From Geoglobus acetivorans (GTDB lineage Archaea; Halobacteriota; Archaeoglobi; Archaeoglobales; Archaeoglobaceae), in contig NZ_CP009552.1 in the NCBI RefSeq assembly GCF_000789255.1, positions 1,302,001-1,366,000 on the forward strand: a stretch of 64,000 nt of DNA, read 5' to 3'. Within the stretch, counting starts at the first letter, position 1. Every line of letters begins with the position of its first letter. Below the pieces are notes generated by a model. The model was not told the origin of the DNA. It made no database searches and worked only from the letters and a program-made list of their open reading frames with translations. The translations under genes and the position numbers were made by a program. Of the stretch, positions 39,382-48,377 are shown piece after piece.

Positions 39382-40148
39382 TGAAGGACAGACTCGGCAT
39401 TTCGGTTTTCTTTTTGCTCACAGCGCTCCTGGCATTGTACATTGCACCGTACTACTCCTCCGCAGGAATGCAGGCTTTCGAGGACACATCCGACGTTGCA
39501 AATTCAGTTTACTACATCCTCATGATACTCGGCTTTACCGCCATAGTCATCCTGCTAATAAAGCTCAGAAAAGACCTGTTAAAACCGCTGTTTTATCTGC
39601 TCATCCTGATAACATATTTCTACGCATTCATGCCGTTCATCGGAGTTCTCTCAGCAATACCCTCGATCATTCTCCTGTATCTGCTGGCAAAAACCAGGCA
39701 CTGGATGGTCGTGAATATCTCCGCACTTCTCATAGCCTCGGCAGTCACGGCGATATTCGGCATAAGCCTCGAACCGTTCCCTGTGATCGTCCTCCTCACA
39801 TTGCTCGCAGCATACGATTACATCGCAGTCCACAAAACCAAGCACATGCTAACCCTCGCCGACAGCGTTTCTGAGATGAAGATTCCGGTTGTTTTCATCA
39901 TCCCCGGAAAAAACAGAGATGCGATAATGGGTGTTGGCGATGCAGTCATGCCAAACATTCTTGCCGTCTCAGCGATAACATTCAATTCCTCCCCTATCCA
40001 GGCACTGCTCACAGTGATATTCGGCTATGCAGGACTTTTGATACTGCTGAAAATGGTTGAGACAAGAAAAGAGGCTCAGCCAGGACTTCCCATACTGAAC
40101 GCATCAGCCATTCTCGGATTTCTTCTTGGATTTCTCTTCTGCCATTGA
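39381..40148 (+). CDS. Presenilin-like intramembrane aspartyl protease (family A22)
   Basis: Membrane protease of 255 residues with about nine helices. Both catalytic motifs are present: LAAYDYIAV (YD, Asp 146) and GVGDAVMPN (GxGD, Asp 187). The PAL-type motif is QPGLPILN near 230. It resembles the archaeal presenilin homologues. It starts at the stop of the PIN-ATPase gene and its 3' end overlaps the converging GTPase gene by 45 bp. The substrates are unknown. Confidence 0.9.
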   Translation: MKDRLGISVFFLLTALLALYIAPYYSSAGMQAFEDTSDVANSVYYILMILGFTAIVILLIKLRKDLLKPLFYLLILITYFYAFMPFIGVLSAIPSIILLYLLAKTRHWMVVNISALLIASAVTAIFGISLEPFPVIVLLTLLAAYDYIAVHKTKHMLTLADSVSEMKIPVVFIIPGKNRDAIMGVGDAVMPNILAVSAITFNSSPIQALLTVIFGYAGLLILLKMVETRKEAQPGLPILNASAILGFLLGFLFCH

Positions 40149-41057
40149 GATTACCAAACCAAGGAGTTCATCAACTCCCTCTCCCGACACGGTCGATATG
40201 GCAAGCCGATCCCTTTTCTCATGCAGATCCGCCTTGCTGTAAATTTCAATAACTGGGACATCAAACTGATCCCTTATCTCATAGAGCAGGTTCATCTGCT
40301 TATCAATCTCATACCCGCATGATTCTGTAGGATCGATGACGAAAATTACCACATCGGCCAGGTATCTGAGGGCAAGGATCGCCCTTCTCTCAATCCTGTT
40401 CCTCCTATCCATCGGCCTGTCAAGCAAACCCGGCGTGTCTATTACCTGAATTCTGAGGCCATCCGCATCAATAAAACCAACGTTGATTTTCTTTGTGGTG
40501 AATGGATAGCTTGCTATTTCCGGCTTAACCGTTGATATGGCAGAAATTATGCTGGATTTACCGACGTTCGGATAGCCTGCAAAAACTGCGGTGAAGTCAC
40601 CGCTCAGTGTGGGGATTTCCCTCATTCTGTTCTTGGCATCGTTCAAAAATCTGAGAGCATCATCAACCTGTTCGATTATTGAAGCTATTCTCCCGTAAAC
40701 CTCCTTAAGAACCCTGTCGGGATCGTTGCCACCCTTTATTCTTCTTATCCCTTTAGATATTACCTTCTGAGTCATTGTGTTTGCCCAGCTCAGGGCGGCA
40801 AGACTCTTTTTCAGTCTCCGTATTCCAACCACCACATCAACCATTTCCCTGTAAAAGTCATCCAGATTGTCATAAGACGGGTGAGAGCTGATTATTCTTT
40901 CAAAATAATTATCGAGAACGTTTGAAATCGTTGAAAGCTTGTTCAATGCCTTTTCCCTGCTATTTCTGCCACTAACCTTTGACGCTCTCCTGAACGCTTT
41001 ATCTATCAGCTCATCGGCAGTGAGCACAGTTGGTAGCCTTCTCGGGTTGAAACTCAT
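40104..41057 (-). CDS. NOG1-like GTPase
   Basis: Obg-superfamily GTPase of 317 residues, a candidate ribosome assembly factor. An N-terminal helical region (about 1-160) precedes the G domain with AGYPNVGKSSIISAIS (G1), PEIASYPFTTKKINVGF (G2), DTPGLLDRPMDRRNRIE (G3) and YSKADLH (G4). The helical N-terminus and G2 signature are typical of archaeal Nog1. The 3' end overlaps the presenilin gene. Confidence 0.9.
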   Translation of the reverse strand: MSFNPRRLPTVLTADELIDKAFRRASKVSGRNSREKALNKLSTISNVLDNYFERIISSHPSYDNLDDFYREMVDVVVGIRRLKKSLAALSWANTMTQKVISKGIRRIKGGNDPDRVLKEVYGRIASIIEQVDDALRFLNDAKNRMREIPTLSGDFTAVFAGYPNVGKSSIISAISTVKPEIASYPFTTKKINVGFIDADGLRIQVIDTPGLLDRPMDRRNRIERRAILALRYLADVVIFVIDPTESCGYEIDKQMNLLYEIRDQFDVPVIEIYSKADLHEKRDRLAISTVSGEGVDELLGLVISMAEEKSKKKSENG

Positions 41058-41117
41058 TCCAGAGATTATTGCGGTGAGAGGTTTTAAAATCTATCCCTCC
41101 CTCATAAAAATGCTGGA

Positions 41118-41160
41118 AAAATATATAAACTATCCAGTAGTCCGATTAGCAAGGAGGGAT
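41118..41160 (+). promoter_or_regulatory. Promoter and ribosome-binding site of the HTH-CBS gene
   Basis: An A/T-rich box AAATATATAAAC (about 41119-41130) lies about 35 nt before the ATG. A strong AAGGAGGGAT ribosome-binding site (41151-41160) is 5 nt from the ATG at 41166. The TATA box would start transcription near 41150, so the leader is only about 15 nt and consists mainly of the ribosome-binding site. Confidence 0.6.
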
Positions 41161-41165
41161 AGATA

Positions 41166-42068
41166 ATGGACCTTGAGCTTACGCAGATACAGAAGGACAT
41201 ACTGTACGCCCTTGTGACCATCTACAAGAACAAGGGAGGCGGTAGCGTAAAGGGTGAAGAGATAGCAGAGCTGATAAACAGAAATCCGGGAACCGTCAGG
41301 AACCAGATGCAGGCTCTCAGGTCACTGGGTCTTGTCGAGGGAGTTCCAGGGCCAAAAGGAGGGTATAGGCCCACATCCAAGGCATACGAGCTGCTATCGA
41401 TAACAAAATACGACGAGGCCGTTAAAGTCCCCGTCTTAATTAACGGGGAGATACAGGAAGATCTCTCCGCTGAGGAAATCATATTTCCAACACTGAGCCA
41501 TCCCAAGGTCTGCCAGGCAAGAATAAGAATACTCGGAAACATCAGGAAGATCTCTCCAAACGACAGAATTGTTGTGGGTCCAACGCCAGTAAACGAACTG
41601 CTTGTTTACGGAAAGGTTGTTGGAAGAGATGACACTGAAAACATGGTCGTGATAGATATCGAGAAAATCGTCGCCCTGCCAAAGGACAAGGTGGGCGAGC
41701 ACATGTCAACGCCAATCATAACAGTCAATGCTGAAGAGGTTGTCAGAAACGCTGCAAAGATGCTCGCAGAAAGAGGAATTTACTGCATGCCGGTGGTGAA
41801 GGAAGGAGAGTTCGTGGGCATTTTCACCCTCGACCACGTTGCGAAGGCAGTTGCAGAGAACAAAGTCGATGGAGAAGTCAGAGAGGTCATGAGACCAAAG
41901 ATTGTTTCGGTCGAGAAGGACATCTCCGTTGGTGAGGCTCTGAGAATCATGAACGACGAGGATGTAAGAATACTCGTCGTAAAGGATGCTGGAAAGGCCG
42001 TTGGAGTCATAACCGACCAGAAGATTCTGAGACTGATTGCACCCGAACACATGGGTTCACATCAGTAG
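41166..42068 (+). CDS. HTH-CBS domain regulator
   Basis: Likely ligand-responsive transcription factor of 300 residues. The N-terminal winged helix (about 1-75) has ELINRNPGTVRNQMQALRSLGLVEGV. A middle domain with conserved FPTLSHPKVCQARIRILG follows. A C-terminal CBS pair (about 175-292) includes MSTPIITVNAEEVVRNAAKML and IYCMPVVKEGEFVGIFTLDHVA. CBS pairs bind adenine nucleotides or SAM in known homologues. The ligand and targets are not visible. Confidence 0.88.
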   Translation: MDLELTQIQKDILYALVTIYKNKGGGSVKGEEIAELINRNPGTVRNQMQALRSLGLVEGVPGPKGGYRPTSKAYELLSITKYDEAVKVPVLINGEIQEDLSAEEIIFPTLSHPKVCQARIRILGNIRKISPNDRIVVGPTPVNELLVYGKVVGRDDTENMVVIDIEKIVALPKDKVGEHMSTPIITVNAEEVVRNAAKMLAERGIYCMPVVKEGEFVGIFTLDHVAKAVAENKVDGEVREVMRPKIVSVEKDISVGEALRIMNDEDVRILVVKDAGKAVGVITDQKILRLIAPEHMGSHQ

Positions 42069-42089
42069 TGCAATTCTGTTTTATCTTTT

Positions 42090-43088
42090 TCAATTTGCTG
42101 CCGAGTTTCCGCTCTGTTTTGTGTAGTGGTTGTAAACGGCCGTGAGGAATGCTGCAAGCATGGGTGAAATGAAAAAGCCGGTTACACCCGCCGCGAGACC
42201 TCCGCCAAGAAACGAGAGCATTAAAACGAGAGGGTGTATTTTTGAAGTGTATCCAACAAAGTAGGGCCTCAATATGAGCTCAGGAATGATGTAAAGAAAT
42301 ACACTGCCTATGGCGAGGAACCATGCTGCTTTAACCCAGTCCATGAACACAAGATAAAGTGTGAGTGGCAGAATTACCATCCACTCTGCAAATACGGGAA
42401 TCAAAGCGGCAAGAAACATCAGACCGCTGAGAAGGGGCACGTAAGGAATTCCAAATGCCATGAAGTACGGTATGCTCACAATCCCCATCAGCAGAGCGAA
42501 GAGGAAGTTCCCGAACCAGAGGTTCATCAACACGCTGTCAAATTCTTCGAAGAAATCACCAACCTCCTTTTCCGGAAAAACCCGGTCTATAATTTTCCTC
42601 GTAACAGTCTTTCCGTCGATTATGACATAAAAACACACAATGGTGGAGATCAGAAAGTTCATGACGAAGAAAATGAATTTGGTGGTTACGCTGAACGCCA
42701 GATCACCTATCTTAGTGTTGAATACTGCAACAAACTGGTTGAGTGCGGGGCGCACGGTCCTGGATATATCGGGATCGAGGCTGTTCAGATAGGAGTTCAG
42801 GATAGCCACATACGTCTCCAGGTTCTTCATGACCACTATAAGCTCAGTCACACCCTGAAAGACTCCGTAAGCAAAAAAGAGCAGAAGGGGCAGAGAAATT
42901 ATCATCGTGGAAAGAAACGCTGAAACTCCTTCCCCCACCCTCCTGCTCAGTCTGGTGTGAAGGGGCCTGACCGCGTAGGCAAGTGCCACACCCATCAGTA
43001 TCCCATCGAGAATTGGCGAAAGGAGATATATAAATGCAAACACCAGTATGATGAGTGAAAAAATCAGTATGAGCCTATTTCTTTCCAT
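42090..43088 (-). CDS. AI-2E family (PerM/UPF0118) transporter
   Basis: Membrane protein of 332 residues with about seven or eight helices, a large extracellular loop (about 80-145), and the family C-terminal block (LFLAALIPVFAEWMVILPLTLYL and RPYFVGYTSKIHPLVLMLSFLGG). In the family, KIHPLLVLLSLLGG is a hallmark. The substrate is unknown; the autoinducer-2 label is historical. It overlaps the TrmJ-like gene by 14 nt. Confidence 0.88.
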   Translation of the reverse strand: MERNRLILIFSLIILVFAFIYLLSPILDGILMGVALAYAVRPLHTRLSRRVGEGVSAFLSTMIISLPLLLFFAYGVFQGVTELIVVMKNLETYVAILNSYLNSLDPDISRTVRPALNQFVAVFNTKIGDLAFSVTTKFIFFVMNFLISTIVCFYVIIDGKTVTRKIIDRVFPEKEVGDFFEEFDSVLMNLWFGNFLFALLMGIVSIPYFMAFGIPYVPLLSGLMFLAALIPVFAEWMVILPLTLYLVFMDWVKAAWFLAIGSVFLYIIPELILRPYFVGYTSKIHPLVLMLSFLGGGLAAGVTGFFISPMLAAFLTAVYNHYTKQSGNSAAN

Positions 43089-43776
43089 GCCGGAATTTAA
43101 GGTGTTTTATGTATAATACTGTTTTCCTTATGATACCCGAAATGTGGTTCAACTCGTACTTGCTCATTCCCGCCCTGCCAAATGCCCTCTTCAGAACAAC
43201 AGTGGACTTATCAATCCTGTGCTTTGGATACCAAACCTCATTCATCAGTTCCCTGAAGTAGCCAACGAGGATATCCACGTCCTTCTGGGTGGCTGGCTCA
43301 AACTCCTGACCGGCCTCGATTCCGGACAGCTCATACAGGATGACGGCAGCAGCATGGCTGACATTCATGACCGGGTATTCCTCACTTGTGGGTATGCTGA
43401 CCACAGCATTGCAGAGCCGAATCTCCTCATCCAGAAGCCCGAAGTCTTCCCTGCCGAAGAGAATTGCCGAGTTTCCGGTTATGATTTTCTTCAGCTCTCC
43501 CGGTGTTACCGCTTTCCTAATATAGCTCCCGATGTTCCTGCTCCTTATACCTGTTGTCGCCACCACAAGACTCTTCCCTGCGAGGTACTCTTCAAGGCTG
43601 TCAATAACGGTGGCGTTGTCCAGTATGTCCCTGGCGTGGGAGGCGGTGATGTAACTCTCTCTCGTTACGTGGCAGTTGTAGAGGACCAGATTTCTGAATC
43701 CAAAATTTTTCATAGCTCTGGCTATGAAGCCAATGTTTTCAGGAATTTTAAGCTCGACAAGAACAACATCAATCAT
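43075..43776 (-). CDS. trmJ: TrmJ-like tRNA 2'-O-methyltransferase (SPOUT)
   Basis: SAM-dependent ribose methyltransferase expected to act on tRNA position 32. The 233 residues show the trefoil-knot motifs: VELKIPENIGFIARAMKNFGF (motif 1), AILFGREDFGLLDEEI (motif 2) and IPTSEEYPVMNVSHAAAVILYEL (motif 3). A C-terminal helical extension (about 165-233) fits TrmJ. It overlaps the metallo-beta-lactamase gene by 4 nt. Confidence 0.9.
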   Translation of the reverse strand: MIDVVLVELKIPENIGFIARAMKNFGFRNLVLYNCHVTRESYITASHARDILDNATVIDSLEEYLAGKSLVVATTGIRSRNIGSYIRKAVTPGELKKIITGNSAILFGREDFGLLDEEIRLCNAVVSIPTSEEYPVMNVSHAAAVILYELSGIEAGQEFEPATQKDVDILVGYFRELMNEVWYPKHRIDKSTVVLKRAFGRAGMSKYELNHISGIIRKTVLYIKHLKFRHGKK

Positions 43777-44402
43777 AGAAACATTCTTGCAAGCTTAAAC
43801 GCAAGCTTCAGATGCTCACCCGCACCATCCACTGGCTCATCGTGTCCGGGATACATAACCTCAACGTCAAGCTCTGAGAGCCTTTTAAGAGAGTTTACCA
43901 GGTCGTAGGCACTCCCTCCGGGAAAATCCACCCTTCCAAAACCCCCATTAGGAAATGCAGTGTCTCCTGTGAAGATTATTCTCTCCAGCTCGTCATACAG
44001 ACAGATACTCCCGGGTGTGTGTCCGGGGGTGTGCAGGACTTCCAGCTTCAATTTTCCGAGGTTTATCAGCTCCCCATCCTTCAAAAGCCTGTCAGCTTCA
44101 AAGGGTGGAAAATCCACTCCGAAAAACGAGGCGCTGAAATTGTTCGTCTTCACAAATTCGTATTCCTTTTCATGAATCAAAACCTCTGCCCCGCTTACTT
44201 TCTTTAAATCAGCGGTAGCAGAGGCGTGATCAAAATGAGTGTGGGTGAGAATGATGTAATCCAGACTTTTAATATCAATTTTGCTGGAGACAGCATCTAT
44301 TATAAAAGCGGAGTCCCCTCCGGGATCGACTAAAGCAATCTTTTCATCCTCAATAAGATAGGCATTGGCCCCAAGAGGGGGAGTTAAAATTCTCTCAATC
44401 AT
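43773..44402 (-). CDS. MBL-fold hydrolase (glyoxalase II-like)
   Basis: Metallo-beta-lactamase-fold enzyme of 209 residues. The zinc motifs are LTHTHFDHASA (HxHxDH), HTPGHTPGSICLY, GDTAFPNGGFGRVDF and the final MYPGHDEP. The fold and length resemble hydroxyacylglutathione hydrolases, but Archaea lack glutathione, so the natural thioester is unknown. It overlaps the EF-1 beta gene by 4 nt. Confidence 0.88.
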   Translation of the reverse strand: MIERILTPPLGANAYLIEDEKIALVDPGGDSAFIIDAVSSKIDIKSLDYIILTHTHFDHASATADLKKVSGAEVLIHEKEYEFVKTNNFSASFFGVDFPPFEADRLLKDGELINLGKLKLEVLHTPGHTPGSICLYDELERIIFTGDTAFPNGGFGRVDFPGGSAYDLVNSLKRLSELDVEVMYPGHDEPVDGAGEHLKLAFKLARMFL

Positions 44403-44665
44403 ACAAGCTCCTGCACTTCAATCTCAACACTCTCAACGTCGTCAATGCCCTGAATGCTCTCAATCAGCCTGTCTCCAATCCCCTCGGTGTCAGGCATCAC
44501 AACAACAACTATCAGAGCCTTGAGACCGAATGCGATTGGCTGTATTCCAAAGTCGGTTATCTCAACTTCATCCGGCTTCGCCTGCGAGACCTTCTCCTTG
44601 AGCTGCTCCAGATCCACTTCAACACCCTTGGGCATTACCCTGAGTTTCATGAACACCCTACCCAT
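44399..44665 (-). CDS. Elongation factor 1-beta
   Basis: Nucleotide exchange factor for EF-1 alpha. The 88 residues form the single archaeal guanine-exchange domain: VFMKLRVMPKGVEVDLEQLKEKV, FGIQPIAFGLKALIVVVVMPD and a C-terminal SIQGIDDVESVEIEVQEL. It follows the zinc-ribbon gene by 11 nt, a conserved archaeal pairing. Confidence 0.94.
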   Translation of the reverse strand: MGRVFMKLRVMPKGVEVDLEQLKEKVSQAKPDEVEITDFGIQPIAFGLKALIVVVVMPDTEGIGDRLIESIQGIDDVESVEIEVQELV

Positions 44666-44676
44666 GCGTTACCACC

Positions 44677-44838
44677 TCATGGTCCCTCAAAACCGCAGTT
44701 TTCACACACATACGAGTTCGCAAGCCTCCTGCATTTTTTACATCTGTAAACCATTTCACCGCATGATGGACATGGAAACGCGACATAGTTCGTTCCTACA
44801 AGATTTGCATTGCAGGTTACACACTTGTATATTTCCAT
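44677..44838 (-). CDS. Small zinc-ribbon protein (HVO_2753-like)
   Basis: A 53-residue protein not covered by longer frames. It starts at ATG 44838 (MEIYKCVTCNANLVGTNYVA) and stops at TGA 44677. It carries four CxxC knuckles: CVTC, CPSC, CKKC and CENC, enough for two zinc sites. The family is a likely nucleic-acid-binding protein encoded next to EF-1 beta in Archaea, as here. Its exact role is unknown. Confidence 0.88.
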   Translation of the reverse strand: MEIYKCVTCNANLVGTNYVAFPCPSCGEMVYRCKKCRRLANSYVCENCGFEGP

Positions 44839-44842
44839 TTCA

Positions 44843-45436
44843 TCACCTCCCGATTATTCTGGTGCCTTTAGCTTCCCCTTTCATTATATAATCTTTTACC
44901 CTTCCCTCCACGAGGCCGTTGCATATAAACATGTCTCTCCCGTATTCCCTCAGAAGCTTTGGAGCGTAGCTATCAACACAGGTCTCACGACTCAGCTCGC
45001 TGGCCGCTATGCGTTCCACAAGCGTTCCGTCCACGTAAATTCCATCCACATCAGTAATCTTCAGGATGTCCTCGGCCCCGGTTTTTTCCGCCACCCACAC
45101 GGCTATGCTGTCAGATGTTACGTCCCAGCTGTGTGGCAGAACATCATGTTTCCTCAGCAGGACATAGGGCAGAAGGATCCTGACGCCCCTGACATCGAAA
45201 TCAAAGTTTTCAGGCTCGATAATTTCGGCATACCGTGAAAGATAGTACCCGTAAACGTTCATCCCGGCAATTGCCATCCAGTGGGCACTTTCATCATCGG
45301 TCTCAAGCTTTCTCACCATGTCCGCAAAAATCCACCCTCCAGGAACGATGAGGATGTCCTCCCCGGAGTTTTTCAGCTCCCAGATAATCCTTCCTGCATT
45401 CTCCGAAACACTGCCTCCAAGTTTAACCACTATCAT
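44843..45436 (-). CDS. mfnE: Methanofuran biosynthesis kinase MfnE (amino acid kinase fold)
   Basis: Probable (5-formylfuran-3-yl)methyl phosphate kinase, which makes a diphosphate intermediate of methanofuran. The 197 residues start MIVVKLGGSVSENAG, with VPGGWIFADMVRKL, SWDVTSDSIAVWVAEK and DVDGIYVDG, all amino-acid-kinase features. Pairing with the adjacent mfnF gene, overlapping by 14 nt, strongly supports this assignment. Methanofuran is used by Archaeoglobales in lactate oxidation. Confidence 0.85.
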   Translation of the reverse strand: MIVVKLGGSVSENAGRIIWELKNSGEDILIVPGGWIFADMVRKLETDDESAHWMAIAGMNVYGYYLSRYAEIIEPENFDFDVRGVRILLPYVLLRKHDVLPHSWDVTSDSIAVWVAEKTGAEDILKITDVDGIYVDGTLVERIAASELSRETCVDSYAPKLLREYGRDMFICNGLVEGRVKDYIMKGEAKGTRIIGR

Positions 45437-46340
45437 TCAGCTCCACCAGCCTGGCCATCGCAAAGGCAGGGAAAATGTCAGACACTTCACCGTACTTCTC
45501 CCGAAGCGACACGTACTCCATTTCTGCCAGTTCTGCTGCCTCCTTAAGCAATACTTCACCGATTCCGCAGCCTACGACTGTTTCGATCCTGTAGAGGTTT
45601 CTCTTCTGCTCAAACACCTCTGCAACCCTTGAAACCATTTCATCTTTAATTTCTCCCGCAAGCTCCATAACGTAATCTTCCCCAACCTCATGCAGATCCG
45701 CACATACCTGTCTTGCAAGCCTCTGCATGCATTCTGCGGAGCTTTTGCCCCGCCCATCCGGTGTTTCGCACGAGTAAGCAGTCCCGTCAATAAGCCCGAG
45801 AACAAGCATCGCATCGGCGGTTATCGAGAAAAACTCCGATGAACAGTTTCTCTTTATCAGAAAAGATGAGGGCGTCCTCAGCATCCCAAAATAAAGAAGC
45901 TCTTCTCTGTTGAGCCTCTCAAAGTCTGTTTTACCGGCAAGAATTCTTCCATCCCTTACAGGAATCAGATCGGTTGTTGTGGACCCCATATCGGCAAAAA
46001 TGAAATCGTCAAACTCTCCTGAGAGGTACCTCACACTTGCCACCCAGTTGTTGGCAGCAAAATTTTCAGGATTGTCGATTTTTCTTTTAAGGTTTCCATC
46101 GAGGTCAATAAACACGACATCCTCAAAGGCATTCTTAACAGCATTTGTGATGTAAACAACACCTTCAGCCTTGCTTGAAAACGAGTCTGCAAGCTCACCT
46201 GTCAAGACCACTCCCACTCTACCCCTAAGATTCAACCCTTTCAAAAAATCTCCGAGTTCCTGCCACTTCTGCCACATCGGGAAGTAGTAGATCCTGCTAC
46301 TGCCGTCATAAACCTTAATGTTGGCTCCTCCTATATCCAT
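45423..46340 (-). CDS. mfnF: Methanofuran biosynthesis protein MfnF
   Basis: Hydantoinase/oxoprolinase-related enzyme expected to couple the furan diphosphate to gamma-glutamyltyramine. I use ATG 46340 (about 305 residues, MDIGGANIKVYD); a TTG seven codons earlier is possible and would overlap the preceding gene. The ASKHA-like phosphate loops are visible as DIGGANIK and ADMGSTTTDLIPVRDG. A C-terminal VVGCGIGEVLLKEAAEL fits the family. The order MfnF-MfnE matches other C1-pathway Archaea. Confidence 0.87.
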   Translation of the reverse strand: MDIGGANIKVYDGSSRIYYFPMWQKWQELGDFLKGLNLRGRVGVVLTGELADSFSSKAEGVVYITNAVKNAFEDVVFIDLDGNLKRKIDNPENFAANNWVASVRYLSGEFDDFIFADMGSTTTDLIPVRDGRILAGKTDFERLNREELLYFGMLRTPSSFLIKRNCSSEFFSITADAMLVLGLIDGTAYSCETPDGRGKSSAECMQRLARQVCADLHEVGEDYVMELAGEIKDEMVSRVAEVFEQKRNLYRIETVVGCGIGEVLLKEAAELAEMEYVSLREKYGEVSDIFPAFAMARLVELNDSG

Positions 46341-46344
46341 TCCA

Positions 46345-47097
46345 TTATATGAAGTCCTCAAGGCTCACACCTCTGAACTCAAATGTTTCAAAATCCCTTG
46401 CAAGAGGGTAGCTGTTGGTTACGGGATAAAAATGTCCCACATGCACAAACAGGGTTTTTCTGGCGTTGAGCTTTTTCGCCATGGCCTTAGCTTCCCCTGC
46501 ATTCATGTGCTTCCTGAGTCTGTATCCTTCGGGGGCGATGGCATCGATGAGAAGAAGGTCTGGATTTCTCATCCTTTCCAGGCTTTCCTTGGGTATGTTT
46601 GAGTTGGTATCTCCGGTGATTACGATCTTGCTGCCTCCATATCTTATCACAATACCGTGAGCCCTTCTCAAAGGCGGATGGGTTACATCCACAAGCTCAA
46701 TCTCCATGCCAAACAGATTAAAGCTCCTGTAAGGCTCAACCTGCTTTTCCCGGTATTTCATGAAAAACATGAACCTCCCAACATCTTCAAGAACCTCTCC
46801 ACTGCTGTAAACGTTTACACCGCTCTGAACCCTGTAAAAATCTCCAAATCCGGCAAAGTGATCGTAATGGGCATGGGTCCATATAACCGCATCCACGGAA
46901 TCCACACTGGCCTTCAAAAGCTGCCTCCTCATGTCCGGAGAGGTATCTATCAGAACATTTTTTCCTTCATTCTGAATTAAAACAGAAAACCTCAACCTCT
47001 CCCAGCCATTCTTTCTCGCATTCTCGCACGTTTTGCAGTGACAGCCCACGACAGGTGTTCCCGGCGAGTCTCCAGTTCCAAGTATCGTCAGCTTCAT
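46345..47097 (-). CDS. PhnP-like MBL-fold hydrolase
   Basis: Metallo-beta-lactamase enzyme of 250 residues resembling phosphoribosyl 1,2-cyclic phosphate phosphodiesterase. The start is MKLTILGTGDSPGTPVVGCHCKTC, followed by IWTHAHYDHFAGFGD (HxHxDH), VITGDTNSNIP and FVHVGHFYPVTN. The early CHCKTC cluster is a PhnP-like feature. It lies 1 nt after the AAA ATPase gene. The substrate is not known; no phn genes are nearby. Confidence 0.85.
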   Translation of the reverse strand: MKLTILGTGDSPGTPVVGCHCKTCENARKNGWERLRFSVLIQNEGKNVLIDTSPDMRRQLLKASVDSVDAVIWTHAHYDHFAGFGDFYRVQSGVNVYSSGEVLEDVGRFMFFMKYREKQVEPYRSFNLFGMEIELVDVTHPPLRRAHGIVIRYGGSKIVITGDTNSNIPKESLERMRNPDLLLIDAIAPEGYRLRKHMNAGEAKAMAKKLNARKTLFVHVGHFYPVTNSYPLARDFETFEFRGVSLEDFI

Positions 47098-47098
47098 A

Positions 47099-48334
47099 TC
47101 AGTAGGAGTTCTTGAGCTTCAGTCTCTCCTTCACATCATCAACCGCCTTCAGCAGGTCATCCATTGTTAGGCTCTTCCTCCCTTCCAGGAGTGCCGAAAG
47201 CACTGCTTCTCTAACAATGAGTTTGACCTCAGAGCCTGTAAAGCCATCGGTCTCCCTGACCAGCCTTTCAATATCGTAATCTCCAGAAATTTTACTGAGA
47301 GAGATTTCAAAGATCCTTTTTCTGACATTTTCAGATGGTTCCGGAAACTCGACGATCTTATCAAATCTCCTCCACACCGCAGCGTCCAGCAAACTTGGAT
47401 GATTTGTTGCAGCTATGAGCAGGACTCCATCCTCTACCAGATTTATTTCGTCAATGGATTTCAGCAGAGTGTTTACTGCTCTTTTAACAGCCGCATGCTC
47501 ATCGCTTGTCCTCGTCTTCGCCACATAATCAAACTCGTCAATGAAGAGTATGCAGGGAGAGAGTCGCTTTGCAATCTCAAAAACCTTTTCAATGTTCTTT
47601 GATGTCTCTCCGAGGAACTGACTTGTGATCATCGAAAGCTTGACCTCCACAAGGGGAAGAAAGAGCTTTTTGCTCAGCGCCCTTGCAGTTGTTGTCTTTC
47701 CGGTACCTGGCGGCCCGATGAAAAGAAGTTTTCCAATCTCTTTCAGCCCGACCTTTCTCAGCCACTCCCGCTCTTCCATGGCAATTTCTATTTTCCGGAT
47801 TTCCTTTATCTGATAGTCTTCAAGGACCACGTCACTCACATCATCATCTATTTCTTCCGGAGAGAGAATCCTGACAAGACTGAGCATTTCTGCAGTCGCT
47901 TCATCTCTGCTAAGCTCTTCAATAACTCCTTTTAGCCATTCTGCATCGCTGTGCTTTGGCTGTATGTGCTTTCTCGCATCCGCATAAGAAATGTTGAGCG
48001 AATCATAATTTTCGAAATAATACGCAAGGACCGGATTTCTCTTTATGAATTCAATTCCGTTCTTGGCCATCCATCTTGCAGCAATTTCGAAAGACGTCAG
48101 CTTGATCTGCTTGTTGAAAGCGTTCACATCCACAAAGGGAAGCTTTTTCAGCTCCTTTTCATTGTAACCCGCATAATTCCTTACAGTGGATTCTTTTATA
48201 ACAAGGGGCCTCTTTATACTCCCATTCGAGTAAAGAATCTTTCTTATTTCCTTGGGGATATCGTCCTCACTAAGAGCATCATACTTATTGAATATTTCTG
48301 CTGTGAGCAGAAGTTCGACTGCCTTAACTAACAT
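47099..48334 (-). CDS. AAA ATPase with archaeal N-terminal domain
   Basis: 411 residues from ATG 48334, chosen for a GGAGGTGG ribosome-binding site; two earlier in-frame starts overlap the upstream regulator gene. The N-terminal 190 residues are of unrecognised fold. The AAA module follows: Walker A LLFIGPPGTGKTTTARAL (about 204-221), Walker B CILFIDEFDYVAKTR, sensor LLIAATNHPSLLDAAVWRRFD (with the arginine fingers) and a C-terminal helical lid. It could be an unfoldase or remodeller, but no partner is evident. Confidence 0.88.
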   Translation of the reverse strand: MLVKAVELLLTAEIFNKYDALSEDDIPKEIRKILYSNGSIKRPLVIKESTVRNYAGYNEKELKKLPFVDVNAFNKQIKLTSFEIAARWMAKNGIEFIKRNPVLAYYFENYDSLNISYADARKHIQPKHSDAEWLKGVIEELSRDEATAEMLSLVRILSPEEIDDDVSDVVLEDYQIKEIRKIEIAMEEREWLRKVGLKEIGKLLFIGPPGTGKTTTARALSKKLFLPLVEVKLSMITSQFLGETSKNIEKVFEIAKRLSPCILFIDEFDYVAKTRTSDEHAAVKRAVNTLLKSIDEINLVEDGVLLIAATNHPSLLDAAVWRRFDKIVEFPEPSENVRKRIFEISLSKISGDYDIERLVRETDGFTGSEVKLIVREAVLSALLEGRKSLTMDDLLKAVDDVKERLKLKNSY

Positions 48335-48377
48335 CACTGCCACCTCCGCAATCCCGGACATTAATCCGGATGGATTT

